NCBI GenBank assembly: GCA_030062745.1
Contig: CP099842.1
Location: 21,051,822 to 21,115,821, forward strand
DNA: 64,000 bases
From: Capitulum mitella
Lineage: Eukaryota; Arthropoda; Thecostraca; Pollicipedomorpha; Pollicipedidae
Direction of reading: 5' to 3'
The notes beneath the pieces were generated by a model. The model was given only the letters and a program-made list of their open reading frames with translations. It was not told where the DNA came from and ran no database searches. The position numbers were made by a program, and so were the translations under genes. Each line of letters begins with the position of its first letter. The stretch's first letter is position 1. Below, in pieces: positions 39,584-50,950 of the stretch.

Positions 39584-41225
39584 CGTGTTCGGGAGCTGGT
39601 GAATCCTCTGGCTCCACTTATCCTCGTTTCGTCCCAATATCTCTGGGCCACGTCGACATAGGCACCAGAGTCCCTACGCAAGTCCTGCGGGTCACGCATA
39701 CCAACTCAACCGCTCTAGCATCACAGCCTATCCTCACCACGCTGTCACCATTCCGACCTGTCGACTCTTTGACCTCCCTGTTCTCTTCATCACCGTCGTC
39801 CTCTTAAGTATTCTAATAAGTATTCTAACAGTTTCTTTACCAGTCTTCCCATCTCCTTCGTTGTCGGTCCCATCCAATCGGTTTTCGAGGCTGAGATCAA
39901 TGCTCCATCTTTCTCCCTGACCAGCATTCCCTCGTCACTCCTCTCTCCGGGACCAGTCACCCCTTGTCAAGTCTCACTCGTCTTGACTGGTCCTCCCTCG
40001 CGAGTCCTCCGTGCCGCCGTCGGGAGGAGGACGCGGCGCGGCCGCCCGGGCTGATTGGCGAGCGCGCTGCAGCGGTTAATGGTCACGATTCTGGTCAGAC
40101 TGGACGCCGATCGGGCGCCAGATGTTGAGGGCCGTTATCCGCCGCCGCCGCCGCCGCCGCCGCCGATCCGACACGCACCGACAGCCGCTTAGGAAATATT
40201 AAATCGGCCGCCGCTGCCCTGGCCGGCCATTGTATTCAGAGCGGGCGGCTCGCGCCCGGCGCCGGCCGTCGGCCGCGACGCGCCCGCCAGCTGCGTCGCC
40301 GCCGCCGCCACCGCCTCTGCCTCTGTCGGCGCACAATAAAGACGTTCGCGGCTCGAGTCGCTCCCGCTCCGGTTCGGAGGGCCCGGCTGCTGCCGCGTTC
40401 CTGTCGGTTTAAAGTCCGTCCTGGCTCGGGTGTCCGCTTTGGGCGGAGAGTCTCGTCCGCTACGTGAAGCCGTTATGTCTTTTTGTTCGCGATGGCTGTG
40501 GTTGGCTCCTATGCAAAACTCGCCAGTAACGTGAAGGAAGAAACTGCGACAGTTAGCGTCTCATGACACTGACAGCTGTGCACGTTGTTAGGAGGACAGG
40601 AAAAGTGGTCCAGATGACACACGATGTGCACGGATTGTCGCGGTTCCACGCATTAGTGCAGGAAAGCGACACTGTGTTTTTGCCGCGTCTTTCATGGCAA
40701 GCCGTGGCCTTTCCTTTTCATTCGTAGCGACGACCTTGATTTGTAACCTCCAGGAATGAGATTCAGTCGACAGCGATTAAATTGTCTCGGTGAATATCAA
40801 ACAACGTCATAATGAATTATGAAACGAAAGCGGCACACCATCCACCTATTTGATGGCAACAGAGTGTAGACGCTCTGCATATTTGCCAGAGCAATGCACC
40901 CGACTTCGGCGACCACCGGAACATTTAAAAATCGACCATGACCAAAGCCATCAAAACATTCCTCGTCCACACGGTAAAGTCGAAGGAATCCGAAACGGTA
41001 TTCGGGCCGTTCGAGGCTCATGGCCATGAGCGGCCTCGCGCAGCAAAAACATGCCGACCGCAGTGCGCTGGCGACCCTCGGTTTTTGTGGATCGTGATTG
41101 GCTCCGGTTGGCTAGCGATTGCCCCGGTGTCGGCGGCCGGACAGGGAGTGAGATTGCGCGATAGTGACCGCTTCATTTTCTGGTGCTGATGAACATAGGG
41201 AAAGCACGCGCTCATGACAGGAATG
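39584..41225. promoter_or_regulatory. GC-rich island with a CCG microsatellite, flanked by plain intergenic DNA
   Basis: Between about 40000 and 40420 the DNA is CpG-rich. It includes a CCG repeat (40139-40164), an AT-core GGAAATATTAAATC, CCATTGTA and ACAATAAAG (Sox/Hox-like). The rest of the interval holds no recognisable feature. Regulatory function is inferred. Confidence 0.3.
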
Positions 41226-41229
41226 GGTC

Positions 41230-41260
41230 TGATCAGCTGATGGAAGTCAACAGCTGATCA
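41230..41260. repeat. Perfect 10-bp inverted repeat with two CAGCTG E-boxes
   Basis: TGATCAGCTG (41230-41239) and CAGCTGATCA (41251-41260) are exact reverse complements separated by 11 bases. Each arm contains a CAGCTG bHLH site. Confidence 0.8.
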
Positions 41261-41479
41261 CGGCTAGCAGGTGCACATGACGGCAGCCGCCATGACATGA
41301 GACTTTTGATATTAACAGCGAAAGGGTCAGAAAGGGCATGACTGCAAACCCCAGAACGTTTCATCACATTTAACCCCTGCCCATTCGTCATTCCCAGGCT
41401 TACACTTAAAAGCGTTCCTTTAACCCTTCCATAACGCCGCGTATTATGTATTCCATAACATTAATGCCCGGGCCGGTCA

Positions 41480-41760
41480 GCTAATCGTTCTCGTCCTGGG
41501 CGCCGTGTATGCTGATGGTATACGGGCCGCGGGGGAACACGTGATGGATGGCAGACGGCGTGTGCGGCCGGATCATCCGCGACCCGACCGCATCTCTGGG
41601 CTGCGACCCGCACGTGCCGGGTCGCGCTCCGACCCGCACGTGCCCGGCCGCGCCGTTTTTGGTGGCGCGGGGGACGTGGGTGAGCGCGGCGCGTGTTCAC
41701 GTTGTCGGGACTCGTGTCGCAGCGTAAAGCGCGGCCGAGGCGAGAGAGCACCTGAAGGCT
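41480..41760. promoter_or_regulatory. CpG island with three CACGTG E-boxes
   Basis: CACGTG occurs at 41538, 41611 and 41637. The last two lie in a duplicated CGACCCGCACGTGCC unit, the first of which is nearly palindromic (CGACCC...GGGTCG). This suggests a bHLH-ZIP or bHLH-PAS regulated element. Confidence 0.4.
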
Positions 41761-44700
41761 GAAGCAATCCAGCGGTGGAACGAAAAACCTCGCAGCTAAT
41801 GGCCTCGGCTAAAAGTTCGATATACTCGTGTCGGGTTTCGTTTGGAATATCAATGCTTCAGCTTCACGGCCATCTGGTGTTTGTGCTGAAGGTTCTTAAC
41901 TATTTGACGAGGGCGAGTGCTAGGTATCGAAGTGGGAAGTACAAAGTGTCTCAATTTTGTCACTCGTGAACAATATAGAGAATTACATAATCATTAATTG
42001 CAAACTCTGCAAAATTGCTGATTCGACGGGTGCTGCTTTTTGCTTCCAATATTGTCTCAAGAACGTTGTTCTGTGTCTCGTGGTAAACATTCTCTAGAGA
42101 TCCTCGTTTGGTTGAGTTACAGCCAGACTTTCGCTCTCTCGTTTGGTCGTTATCATCGTATGTAAATCATAGTTGTTTGTTTAATCTATCTAAAGCTGTC
42201 ACGTCAAATTACTGTTGTGTACAAGATTCCTTGTGATGTCTCCTAATCACGAAATCATCTCAGACCGGAAATCGGTTATGACGTTGACTGGCTCAGCGGT
42301 AACACAGGCAAAACGTTAGTTCCGAAGGTTTACGCGACATTCCTACCCTCGCAGATATCTTTTTGGTGCTACAGCTGCTCCTGCCGACCATCTTTTTCCC
42401 CTGGCCCTCTTAAATCCGTACTGATAATGGAAAACCTTCATTTCCGTCTTCGTCTAGTTGTCTTCTTTCGTCGGAACGCTCATGAGCCGTGCTATTTGTT
42501 GTGTCACCTCCTCGACTTTTTGCGCGGCGTTTCGCGCCATTCACGCGACCCCTGCGAGGGTTCGCCGTGCTCCCCGGCACCGGAACAGAGTCCTCGAGCA
42601 GCGCCGACCGGCGGAAGTTGCTGACGGGCCGCATTGTGCGCCGCCCCCGCCGCGTCCCGACGTCACTGCCCAAACAGCGGGTCGGCCCGGGTCCGGCGTC
42701 CCGTCAGAAACGCGAGCGACAACTGGCGGCGGCGCGCCGGCCGGCCGGACGGCGGACATTGGAGGAGCGATTTCACACCGGAACTGAGCCATCTGGGCCG
42801 GCTCGAGCGGCGCCCGCTCCGTGCTGAAGAGCTCCCTGTGTGTTGGAGTCGAGCCGCACGTGCGCCGGTGGGGGAGGGGGAGGCTTGGTCACGATCGGAG
42901 TAGAGCCGTGTTGGTGCGAAGGAAATAGCCCATGAAGGGTGTTGGGTCCTGTCTGATGTCGGCGGTGTGGGAGATGGAAGGTTTCGAAGGTTGGTACTAA
43001 TGGGACGCTTGCTGTACGTTTTGGACGGTTAGGTGAGTACAGATCATTCAGATCATCAAGTAAAGGCCAAAGAAATTTTATTTCCACATGACCATAAAGC
43101 CACTAAAGATAAGGCTTCAGATCACAATCGCTGACAGTCATCTAATACATGAAGTGGCCCTTTATCCAGCACCTTTTTGCTCGAGACAGTTGCAGTAAAG
43201 CAATCATTCGAAGCGTGTTATACCATTTTTCGTCTGAGAGTGAAGTGAGGGATAACGTGTCCTCTTTTGGCAATGTTCCAGTCCTCCCGTGTCCCAGTCC
43301 TCCCGTTATACATAGGTTTCTATCATGGAGGAGCAAGCTGCGAAAACGCTCGGAGCTGAAGTATCGGCAGTTGTTCTATACCAGTTCTAGCGCGCCTCGT
43401 TTACATTTAAAGTGGCCAAGAAGTGAGGAAATAATCGAGTGCAGACGTTAATGAATGCGGCCAGTTCCGTGTCGGCGTATGTGGAATTCCGCCAACGTCG
43501 TTGGCGCTCTCCCGACGCCTGCCAAACTGCTTGCTCTCATAACAGGTCATAACATAACAACACCAAGAAAACAGGTCACAGCCATTTTCTTCTGTCCATT
43601 ACGATTTTGTCGTGGGCTGGATCGTTATCGGCTTGTTTCGGACTGCGGCGGTGCTCACTTTTAAACTTGCTTCGAGGGGGAGAGGGTGCTTTTCCCCGAC
43701 GACGTTACGCCTGAAAGGCGTTGCTCGGAGGGAAAGGCCACGAAAGTCGCCGTGTTCGTCCAACTGCAGCCCCGGCGCGGAGCCACCAGGCGACATTTGC
43801 GCGCTTCAGGCGGAAGAGATTCGCTCTTCCGGACGGCCAGCGGGGGTCGCGTCGTGACGAGCCCACTCTGATACCGAAATCGAGCCGACTTCCCGAGTCA
43901 TGATCCGCAGAGCGGGAAAGCGTGACTGAGGTTAATTACATCACTGACAGGCAGTTAAGAGCGCTCAGCCGGGAAAACCGCGGAACGAAGCGTTAGCGCG
44001 CATTTCGCGGGCCCCGACACGCTGCTCCGAAGGGGGCGACGGTACCGAGGAGAGGTCTTCAGTTCCCACCAGTTAACGCACTGCAGAGTTCTCAGGCGCG
44101 AATCAGTTCTGAAGACGTCACTCAAGATTACAACATTGACGATAACAGCTGCTGACAATGTAAAAACAAACAAAACCACAAAACAAACATTAAGCCAGCT
44201 TCGAATGCCCTCGTACCTGAAAAAGCATGATTACGAATGCAAATCCTCCATCTTTCACCACACAAGAGTTTTTATACTGGTGTAGTTAGCCATGGGACAG
44301 CGGGGGTGGCAGCCCAAATAGACTTCAGCATTTTAACATTACCTCCAGGTGTCGCCGGAATGAAATAGCCTAAAATGACTGCGAGGCAAACTTTATCAAT
44401 GCTTCCCCATTTAATTTTTCCATGTCATGTTCATGTATGTATATGCATACTTTTTCGTGCATTTGATGTCATATCGTACTTTCCAACGCCTCTCTGGGTA
44501 AATATGAAATGTTGTGTAAAGCGTTTTCATAATTGTCGCAATACTACTTTTTCGGCAGTTCTGAAACATTCCTTTTGTTTTGGCCGTCTTTTTTACGATT
44601 TTTTTCCTCGCGTAAAACAAACAGGTCGTACGTTTCCGCAACATCAAACATGGCATTCTTTTCTATGTTTCACTCTCTTCAGGTGAGTCAGAGGCTTAAG

Positions 44701-44855
44701 AAATGTGAAACGGCGTGAGAACGCCACATTTTTCTCAGGCATCCGTACCTTCTCCACGTGTTGAGAAAACGCCTGGAATTCCGTCTCCGAAAGGCCATGA
44801 ATCCGTCAAGTCCAGCCGTCAAATATGGACGTGCCTGACGTGCCAGCAATTGAAT
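41761..44855. other. Intergenic DNA with a small GC-rich block
   Basis: AT-richer DNA interrupted by a CpG-rich block at about 42540-42900. Overlapping ORFs there lack domains. The remainder shows no gene, RNA or repeat that I can support. Confidence 0.35.
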
Positions 44856-45250
44856 TCACTGCGGCTCGATGAAGAGATAATCCCAGCCCTGCGGAGAACT
44901 AATTACCGAATCGCGTTTGGGGAGGAGCGAATTAATACCGCCGCCTATACCGGCACTTTCACTCCTTATCTTCCCTCCCCCTTGGTCTGAGGGCAAACTC
45001 GGGTGATTGATGCGCCGTGATTGCCTCAGTTGCCGCCCCGATCCGGGCATCACCCCCGCGCCCGATTGACGCACGCGGCGCGCGGCCAAAGCGTCCCCGA
45101 AACCGCGTTTCCCAACTGCGTGCGACGCTATCCGTCAGTGTTCAGCACCGGCATGAATTTTTATGAGAATGCCCGCTAAAGAATGCGGCGGCCGGCAACG
45201 CCGCACGGTCTAAGGAAGCGCAGCGTATAAATTTTGTCCCTGAGCAGTTT
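44856..45250. promoter_or_regulatory. Candidate enhancer with K50/Antp-type homeodomain sites
   Basis: Clustered motifs include TAATCC (44878-44883), TAATTA (44900-44905), GAATTAAT near 44929-44936, CTTATC (GATA-type) and TGATTGATGCG, embedded in CpG-rich sequence. It lies about 2.5 kb upstream of the start at 47683. Inferred from motif density. Confidence 0.35.
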
Positions 45251-45406
45251 CCACGCCCTGACGCGCCGGCACCGGGCCGGCCACTTTGTGTGTTTTTGCT
45301 CCGTGGAGCGTGGCGGACAGGCGTAATTTGGGGCCGGGCTTCGGCGGCGTCTTCACGGCGTGTCCGACCGCCGGCGCGGCCGCGGGCCGACGTTCTACCG
45401 AGCTGG

Positions 45407-45630
45407 CGGGAGCTGACGCAGGAACCGAGGGAGGAGCTGACGCGGGGCTGACGGAGGAGCTGACGGTGGGGCTGACGGGGAACTGACTGAAGAACTGATG
45501 GAGTTGACGGAGGAGCTGGCAGAGGGGCTGGCGGAGGGGCTGACGGAGGAAATCAGGGAGGAGCTGGCGGAGGAGCTGACAGAGCGGCTGGCGGAGGAGC
45601 TGACGGAGAAGCTGACGGGGGAGATGACGG
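45407..45630. repeat. 12-15 bp minisatellite (GAGCTGACGGAG-like)
   Basis: Many variants of GAGCTGACGGAG and GGGCTGGCGGAG occur in tandem. They read as EELTEELAEGL-type peptide in one frame, but there is no gene context. Confidence 0.85.
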
Positions 45631-46730
45631 ATCTAGAGCAGCCGAGCAATGGACGCCAGAGACCGGACAGAGCTGCCCATATCTGGCTAGCGGGTATCCG
45701 ATATCCCGTTGAGGGAGGTCGACCCGCCACGCCGCGAGGCTGGCTGACTCCCTCGGCCTGTCTGACCGCCTGCCACTAGAAAGCTGCTGAGGACGGGCGA
45801 AAGGCGTTCGGCGTGTTTTGCGTCAGGTCCGGTTGTCCGACTGATGAGATGTGATTGATAAGATCCACGCAGATGCGGATGCAGCGATGGGCAGGCTTAT
45901 GAACAGCGATACCACGTGCCGCGCTAGGGTTCAGAGGGTTGTAGATCAGATAACTCCCCTCGTAAATACCTATGGTTTGCCGGGTTTCTGGGCACATGAA
46001 AATCTGCTTATTTCCTCACGGTTTGCGTTTGTCATGATGTAGCAACTTTGGGCGCCGTGAAAGTGCATATCAAACTTAAGCACGCGTTTTATAGACTTTC
46101 GGGGCTGCGGGACTCTCGGCGTTTCTTTGCGTCGTGGCCGGGCGTCGTGGGTGACAGAGCGGTGGGAACAGTGCCCGTGTCGCGGTCTCGGATCAGAGAA
46201 TACTCCGACTGGCGGCGCCTCTCTCCGCCGGGGGCAGCACCAGTAATCTGCCGGAGTCATCACGAGGCGTCCGCGGCTGGCTCGGTCTGCTTTCATCTCT
46301 CAGCAAATAACGGGAAATCTGTCCGGAACAGGAAGCCGCCGGGTCCGAGCGCTGCCGACTGCCCAAGTCCCGGGCTGTTAACGCGATTATGGCGTCACTT
46401 TAATTGAATTTGACGCTTTCAGTGAAGGCTCGGTTGTCGTACTCATGCGACTCAATGGCCTAAGTGTGGGTATTTCATGTGCATTTATCACAGAATGGTT
46501 TGAGAAGTGTTTCAATGTTGCTTACTTGCATGCTCTGTCGCGAGTTTGTTTTCACTTCACGTTTTCAGAACTGGAGCGAGCATACGCTTATGTCACCTGT
46601 GGATGATGATGCACGTATTCATAGCCATGTATTAACGCAGACACGACAGATAAACCAATGTTCTTGTGTTGCTGTGAATACTCTTCGCCAGTACCTCCCA
46701 CTTCCAGTCCTTTGGCTGCCGGCAATCACT
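45631..46730. other. Intergenic DNA upstream of the large exon
   Basis: Alternating GC-rich and AT-richer DNA without a supported exon or repeat. Confidence 0.4.
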
Positions 46731-46846
46731 GGGACATATCCCTCGCTGTCCGCATCCACTGAGATCTGTCTCCCGCTGTCTGCAATTGGGACCTTTCTCC
46801 CGCTGTCTGCAGCCGCTGGAACCTGTCTCCGTTGTCTGCAGTCAGT
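46731..46846. repeat. 27-30 bp minisatellite, about 4 copies
   Basis: Diverged units each contain CTGTCTCCCGCTGTCTGCA or a close variant. They lie about 840 bases upstream of the 47683 start codon. Confidence 0.8.
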
Positions 46847-46849
46847 GCG

Positions 46850-47682
46850 TCCCTGTGGTCCTCTCTCTGGGTCGGGCCACGGTGCCGGCGGTCAGCGCGA
46901 GGCGGCCGCCGCCTTCCGAGTCCCGCCACAGCCGGAAGCTGGCGCCGCCCGCCCGCCGCCGGTGACAAGTGCCACAATAGTCCAACAGGCCTGAGAATGG
47001 TCATTGTTCGCGGCCGCACGGCCGGCGCTCGTGGCGGCGCCGGGCACGGTCGCCGATGACTGATCGCTGCCCCGTGTCCGCAGGACTGCCCGCCACCCGC
47101 GCGGCCGGCCCAGTTCGCGGCGGGCCGCGGTCGCCGGCGGAAACTCCGGGGGCGGCCCGCTGACGGCCCGCCGCCGGAGACTGCAGCAGGGGCGGCCGTT
47201 CGTCGGCGCGGACGCAGCGGACTGACGGTCTGTCGGCGCAGGTTACGGCGGGGCGGCGGCGAGGCGACGGTCCGCCGACGGCAGGTAAACAGAGCTGACA
47301 GCCAGAACAATAGTCACCCGCGGAGACGGCAGCACCAGTCCACCGACGGCCGGGCAGCGCCAGGGACGGCAGCCAGCGGGGAGACTGCAGAGACAGCCGA
47401 AATCGGCGGGGACTGCAGCAGAGAGACAGCCGAGATTGGCGGAGTGACTGCAGCAGAGTGCCGACGGTAATCAGCGGCCCGCGGCGGCAGGCTGCCGGTG
47501 TCGGCCGCGCTGGCAGACAGCGGTGATCCCGTGCCGCCAGAGAGCGTCGCCACCCGGTGAAAGGCGCGATAAATCCGCACCGCCGGCGCCGGAAATCGGC
47601 GCGGCTGAGCGCTTCCGGCGTGCGGCCGCCGCGGCCGGGCTAGTCGCCTGTGCGGCGCCGCCGTCTCCCGCCGGCAGGCGCC
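46850..47682 (+). promoter_or_regulatory. CpG-island promoter/5' UTR region of the 47683 gene
   Basis: Extremely CpG-rich sequence leading straight into the start codon. It contains short GACTGCAGCAGAGAGACAGC-type repeats (about 47387-47460) and a TATA-like GATAAATC near 47567. The transcription start cannot be placed. Confidence 0.45.
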
Positions 47683-49761
47683 ATGCTGAAGTGGCTCTCA
47701 CAATACACCAACGGCAAGTGCGGCTACAAGGCCCGCAAGCAGAAGTATGACGTGACCGGGCCGGGAGGGTCGCCGGAGAGGTCGCTCTGGGTGGGCGGGC
47801 CGGGGCATGACGCGGCCGACGGCCGGCCGGACGGCGTCGCTCGACTGGAGCCCTGCAGGCCCACCTGCCGGCCGGACGACGTGCCGGGCAGGGTACGCCT
47901 GCTCAGCACGCCGCACGAGCTCGGCGCCGCGCGGCCGGCCGGGGTCGGCGACCGCCGCCAGGAGCCGCCCGACAGGTCGCAGGGGACGAGTCCGCCGGGC
48001 GGCGGCGGCCGCTCAGGCGCGGCCTCCGTGCGCCGCTGGGCAGCGAGGACGACCGGCGGCGGCCGCGGCGGCCGCGTCTGGCCCGGCCAGCACCGGCACC
48101 TGGTGATCGAGTACGGCTCGGACGAGTCGCCCGAGCGGCGCGGCGACCCGCGGCCGCGCCGCCTCTCGCCGACCGCCGAGTCGCGCGTCGTCGCCGCGGC
48201 CGGCGGCGTCGGCGACGACGAGTTCTTCGTCATCTGCTCGCCGAGCGTCGCCGGCGACGAGCGGCGGCCGCCGGTCGCGCTCGGCCGGCTCGGATCGGCT
48301 TCCGTCGCCGCCGACGACGTCAGGCCGAGCCGGGACAAGCCGAGGCCCGGTTTAAGGACCTCCACGCCCTACTCACTGCTGGAGAAGATCCGGCGGCGGC
48401 ACGAGACTCGTGACCGCACCTCTGACGGCGCTCCGGGTCAGAGGCCGGGCAACGCCGGCCGCGCCGGGCCGCGCGGGAGCTGTCCGACCCCATCAGACAC
48501 CGGCCGGTCTCGGCTGGACCGCCACGAGAGCCGGAGCAGGCCCAACCCGCCGCCGGCGCCGGCGTGCGGAGACATGCCGGCAGGCCGCCGGCCCCCGCCG
48601 CCGCCGGAGACAGCTGACGGCGGCGATGGGCCCAGCAGCGTGATCTCCGAGGACAACGGCGTGACGCGCATCTGCGTCACGCTGCCGCGTCGCAGCCAGA
48701 GCGAGGGCGGCGGCGGACCGCCGGAGCGGCCGCGCCGCTATCTGAGCACGTCGCTGCCGCGGCCGCGCGGCGCCGAGCCAGCCGCCGACCAGCGCTGGGT
48801 GCTCACGCTCCCGGTGCGGCCCCGACCGGCCGCCGACGCCGAGCCGCGCCCGACGCGCAGCGCCAGCGAGGGACGAGCCGGGGCCACGGACGAGCGGAAC
48901 GAGCGGAACGAGCGGGCACGGGCGGCTGCGCCGGACGGGGACGGGCAAGAGCAGCGCGCCGCCGGGGACAGGATCCACGTGCGGTTCGTGAACCGGGTGA
49001 CTCGCGAGGCGGCGCGGTCGAAGAGCCTGAGCCTGAGCCGACCGGCTGGGCCGCCGGAGGCCGAACCTGGGTCGGGCGGGGGCCGCGAGGTCAGGTGCGG
49101 TCAGGCGGCGGCGGCGAGACCGGGGCAGACGGCGGCCAAAGTTGGCAGTCACGTCATCACGAACGGTTCGCTATCCCGAATGACAAGACAAAGCCGGACG
49201 AGCAGTGAGAGTGCGCGTGATCCGCCGCGGACAATGGCTCCGTGCGACCTGACGGCTCGGCCGCCGCCGGAGCCGACGGCGCCGGTCGAGCGCGGCGGCA
49301 CCGGCGCGCCGCAGCGCAGCGCCAGCTTCCGGCTGCACGAGCCGACCGACGACGCCGCCGTCAAGAGGGTGACGGTGGTGCCGCGGCGCACGCAGAGCGA
49401 GCCGCGCGGCCCGCTCGGGCCCGAGACCTGCGTCGACGGCGACGCGCCGCCGCCGCCGTCGGCCGGCTACGCGCACATCGCGACGCTGCCGCGCGCGCCA
49501 AGCCGTCGGCCGGCGCGAGCAGTGACGGCCACCACCCAGACGTCGCCGCAGGGCACGCCGGAGCCGGGGCCGCGGCCGGCGGCGGCCGCCCGGCGCGCCG
49601 CCAGCGAGGACCGGCGGCCGGCCGAGCCGGCGCAGCTGCGGCCCCGCTCGGCCTCGGCCGACTCAGCCGAGCTGGGCCGGCTCTGCCGCCAGGCGCTGCG
49701 CAGCCTAGAGCAGGTGTCGGCCCGGACCGGACAGTACCTCGCCGTGCCGCGCACGCCTAAG
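47683..49761 (+). CDS. First coding exon (693 codons) of an unrecognised basic, proline-rich protein; 3' part outside or not found
   Basis: The ORF from GCGCCATGC at 47683 starts MLKWLSQYTNGKCGYKARKQ and ends at a strong donor CTAAG|GTGAGT (49762), phase 0. Reading through the donor gives a compositionally different tail and a stop at 50038-50040, supporting the splice. The protein is rich in Arg, Pro, Gly and Ser and is mostly disordered. A motif of a short hydrophobic strand then basic-Ser recurs: RICVTLPRRSQSE (329-341) and VKRVTVVPRRTQSE (560-573), with weaker forms near 385-410, 430-450 and 595. Such RRxS sites could be phosphorylated and bound by 14-3-3, which is speculation. A less disordered segment reads PYSLLEKIRRRHETRD. 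I do not recognise the family. Later exons were not identified in the remaining 14 kb. Confidence 0.7.
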
Positions 49762-50634
49762 GTGAGTCCGCAGCGGCCGGCGCCCACTCTCGCAGCCCCC
49801 CTCGCAGCCGGGGATTTTTCTCCCCAGTTTTCTGCGGCGTTCCTGCGTCCTTCTTGTCATGCTGAAGCGCGTGTTCTGCGAGCTGTTAATCTGCGTAATC
49901 TCGGCGATTGTTGCACGCGACGTGACCGGCCCACGTTTTTAACGCTGACCGTTTTTGTCGGCGGAGCGCGTCCTTGCGTGTCGGGCGACGCAAAGAAAGC
50001 CCCTGCCATTATTTCCGTTCGAGTGAAAACAGCTGGCTGAATAGGGTGGAACGCCCGCCCACTCGGCGTCCATTCTCCGCGCCGACGACTGTTTGGTTTG
50101 GGTCGGCCCTCGTACACGATCCATCACGGGCCGGCGCGCCGACGCGCCCCGGCTGCAGCGTTTCACCGCTGTTCCGGTCGGTCCGCGCGGCGCCCTTGGA
50201 CCGGCCGGCCGCGGTGGTCTCCACGCCGGCCGCCATCCATCAGGAGGCCGGCCCTCGGCCGGGCCGCCGTGGGACTGACGGCGGCCGGCGTCGTCGGGCT
50301 CTGCTCCCCTGGCCGCGCCGGTCCGGGCGTCTGTTGCAGAGAGGAACCGCTGACTGCAGCGAGCGGCGCCGGGCCGACTGGCGTCTCGGCCGGCGCGCTG
50401 TAATTAGCCGGGTCGCCGGCGGACGCACGCTGCGTCATTAGCCGACAAACCCCCCACGGCCAGCGCGGAGGGTGTGAATCGTCTCCGGGCCGGTCGTCCG
50501 TGTAACGGCCGTCCGGCGAGCCGCCGCTGGGACCCGAGTGACTGCGCGGCTTCCGAGCGGGTCGGCTACCGAGCTCGGACCGGTCGGACAGGGTGCGGGA
50601 TCGAGACCGGACCGTGCGTCGGCCGACTGGCCGG

Positions 50635-50950
50635 CGGACCGCCGGCCGTCCTGAGCAGGTGACCCTGCACCGGAGTCGGCGGACCGCCGGCCGTCCTGAG
50701 CAGGTGACCCTGCACCAGAGTCGGCGGACCGCCGGCTGTCCTGAGCAGCTGACCCTGCACCAGAGTCGGCGGACCGCCGGCTGTCCTGAGCAGCTGACCC
50801 TGTACCAGAGTCGGCGGACCGCCGGCCGTCCTGAGCAGATGACCCTGCACCGGAGTCGGCGGACCGCCGGCTGTCCTGAGCAGGTGACCCTGCATCAGAG
50901 TCGGCGGACCGCCGGCCGTCCTGGGCAGGTGACCCTGCATCCGGAGTCGG
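50635..50950 (+). repeat. 45-bp minisatellite, 7 copies
   Basis: The unit starts CGGACCGCCGGCCGTCCTGA and continues through GCAGGTGACCCTGCACC. Copies differ by a few substitutions, and 316 bp corresponds to seven units. Confidence 0.95.

Noticed and set aside
47724..48365. 213-codon minus-strand ORF
   Set aside because: Antisense shadow of the 47683-49761 exon, which has a clear start, module repeats and a donor on the plus strand.
49762..50040. Read-through C-terminus of the 47683 ORF
   Set aside because: Composition changes after the strong CTAAG|GTGAGT donor, so this part is more likely intron.
50635..50950. Regular repeats considered as a CRISPR array
   Set aside because: The units are contiguous, without unique spacers, and the DNA is eukaryotic. 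This is a minisatellite.
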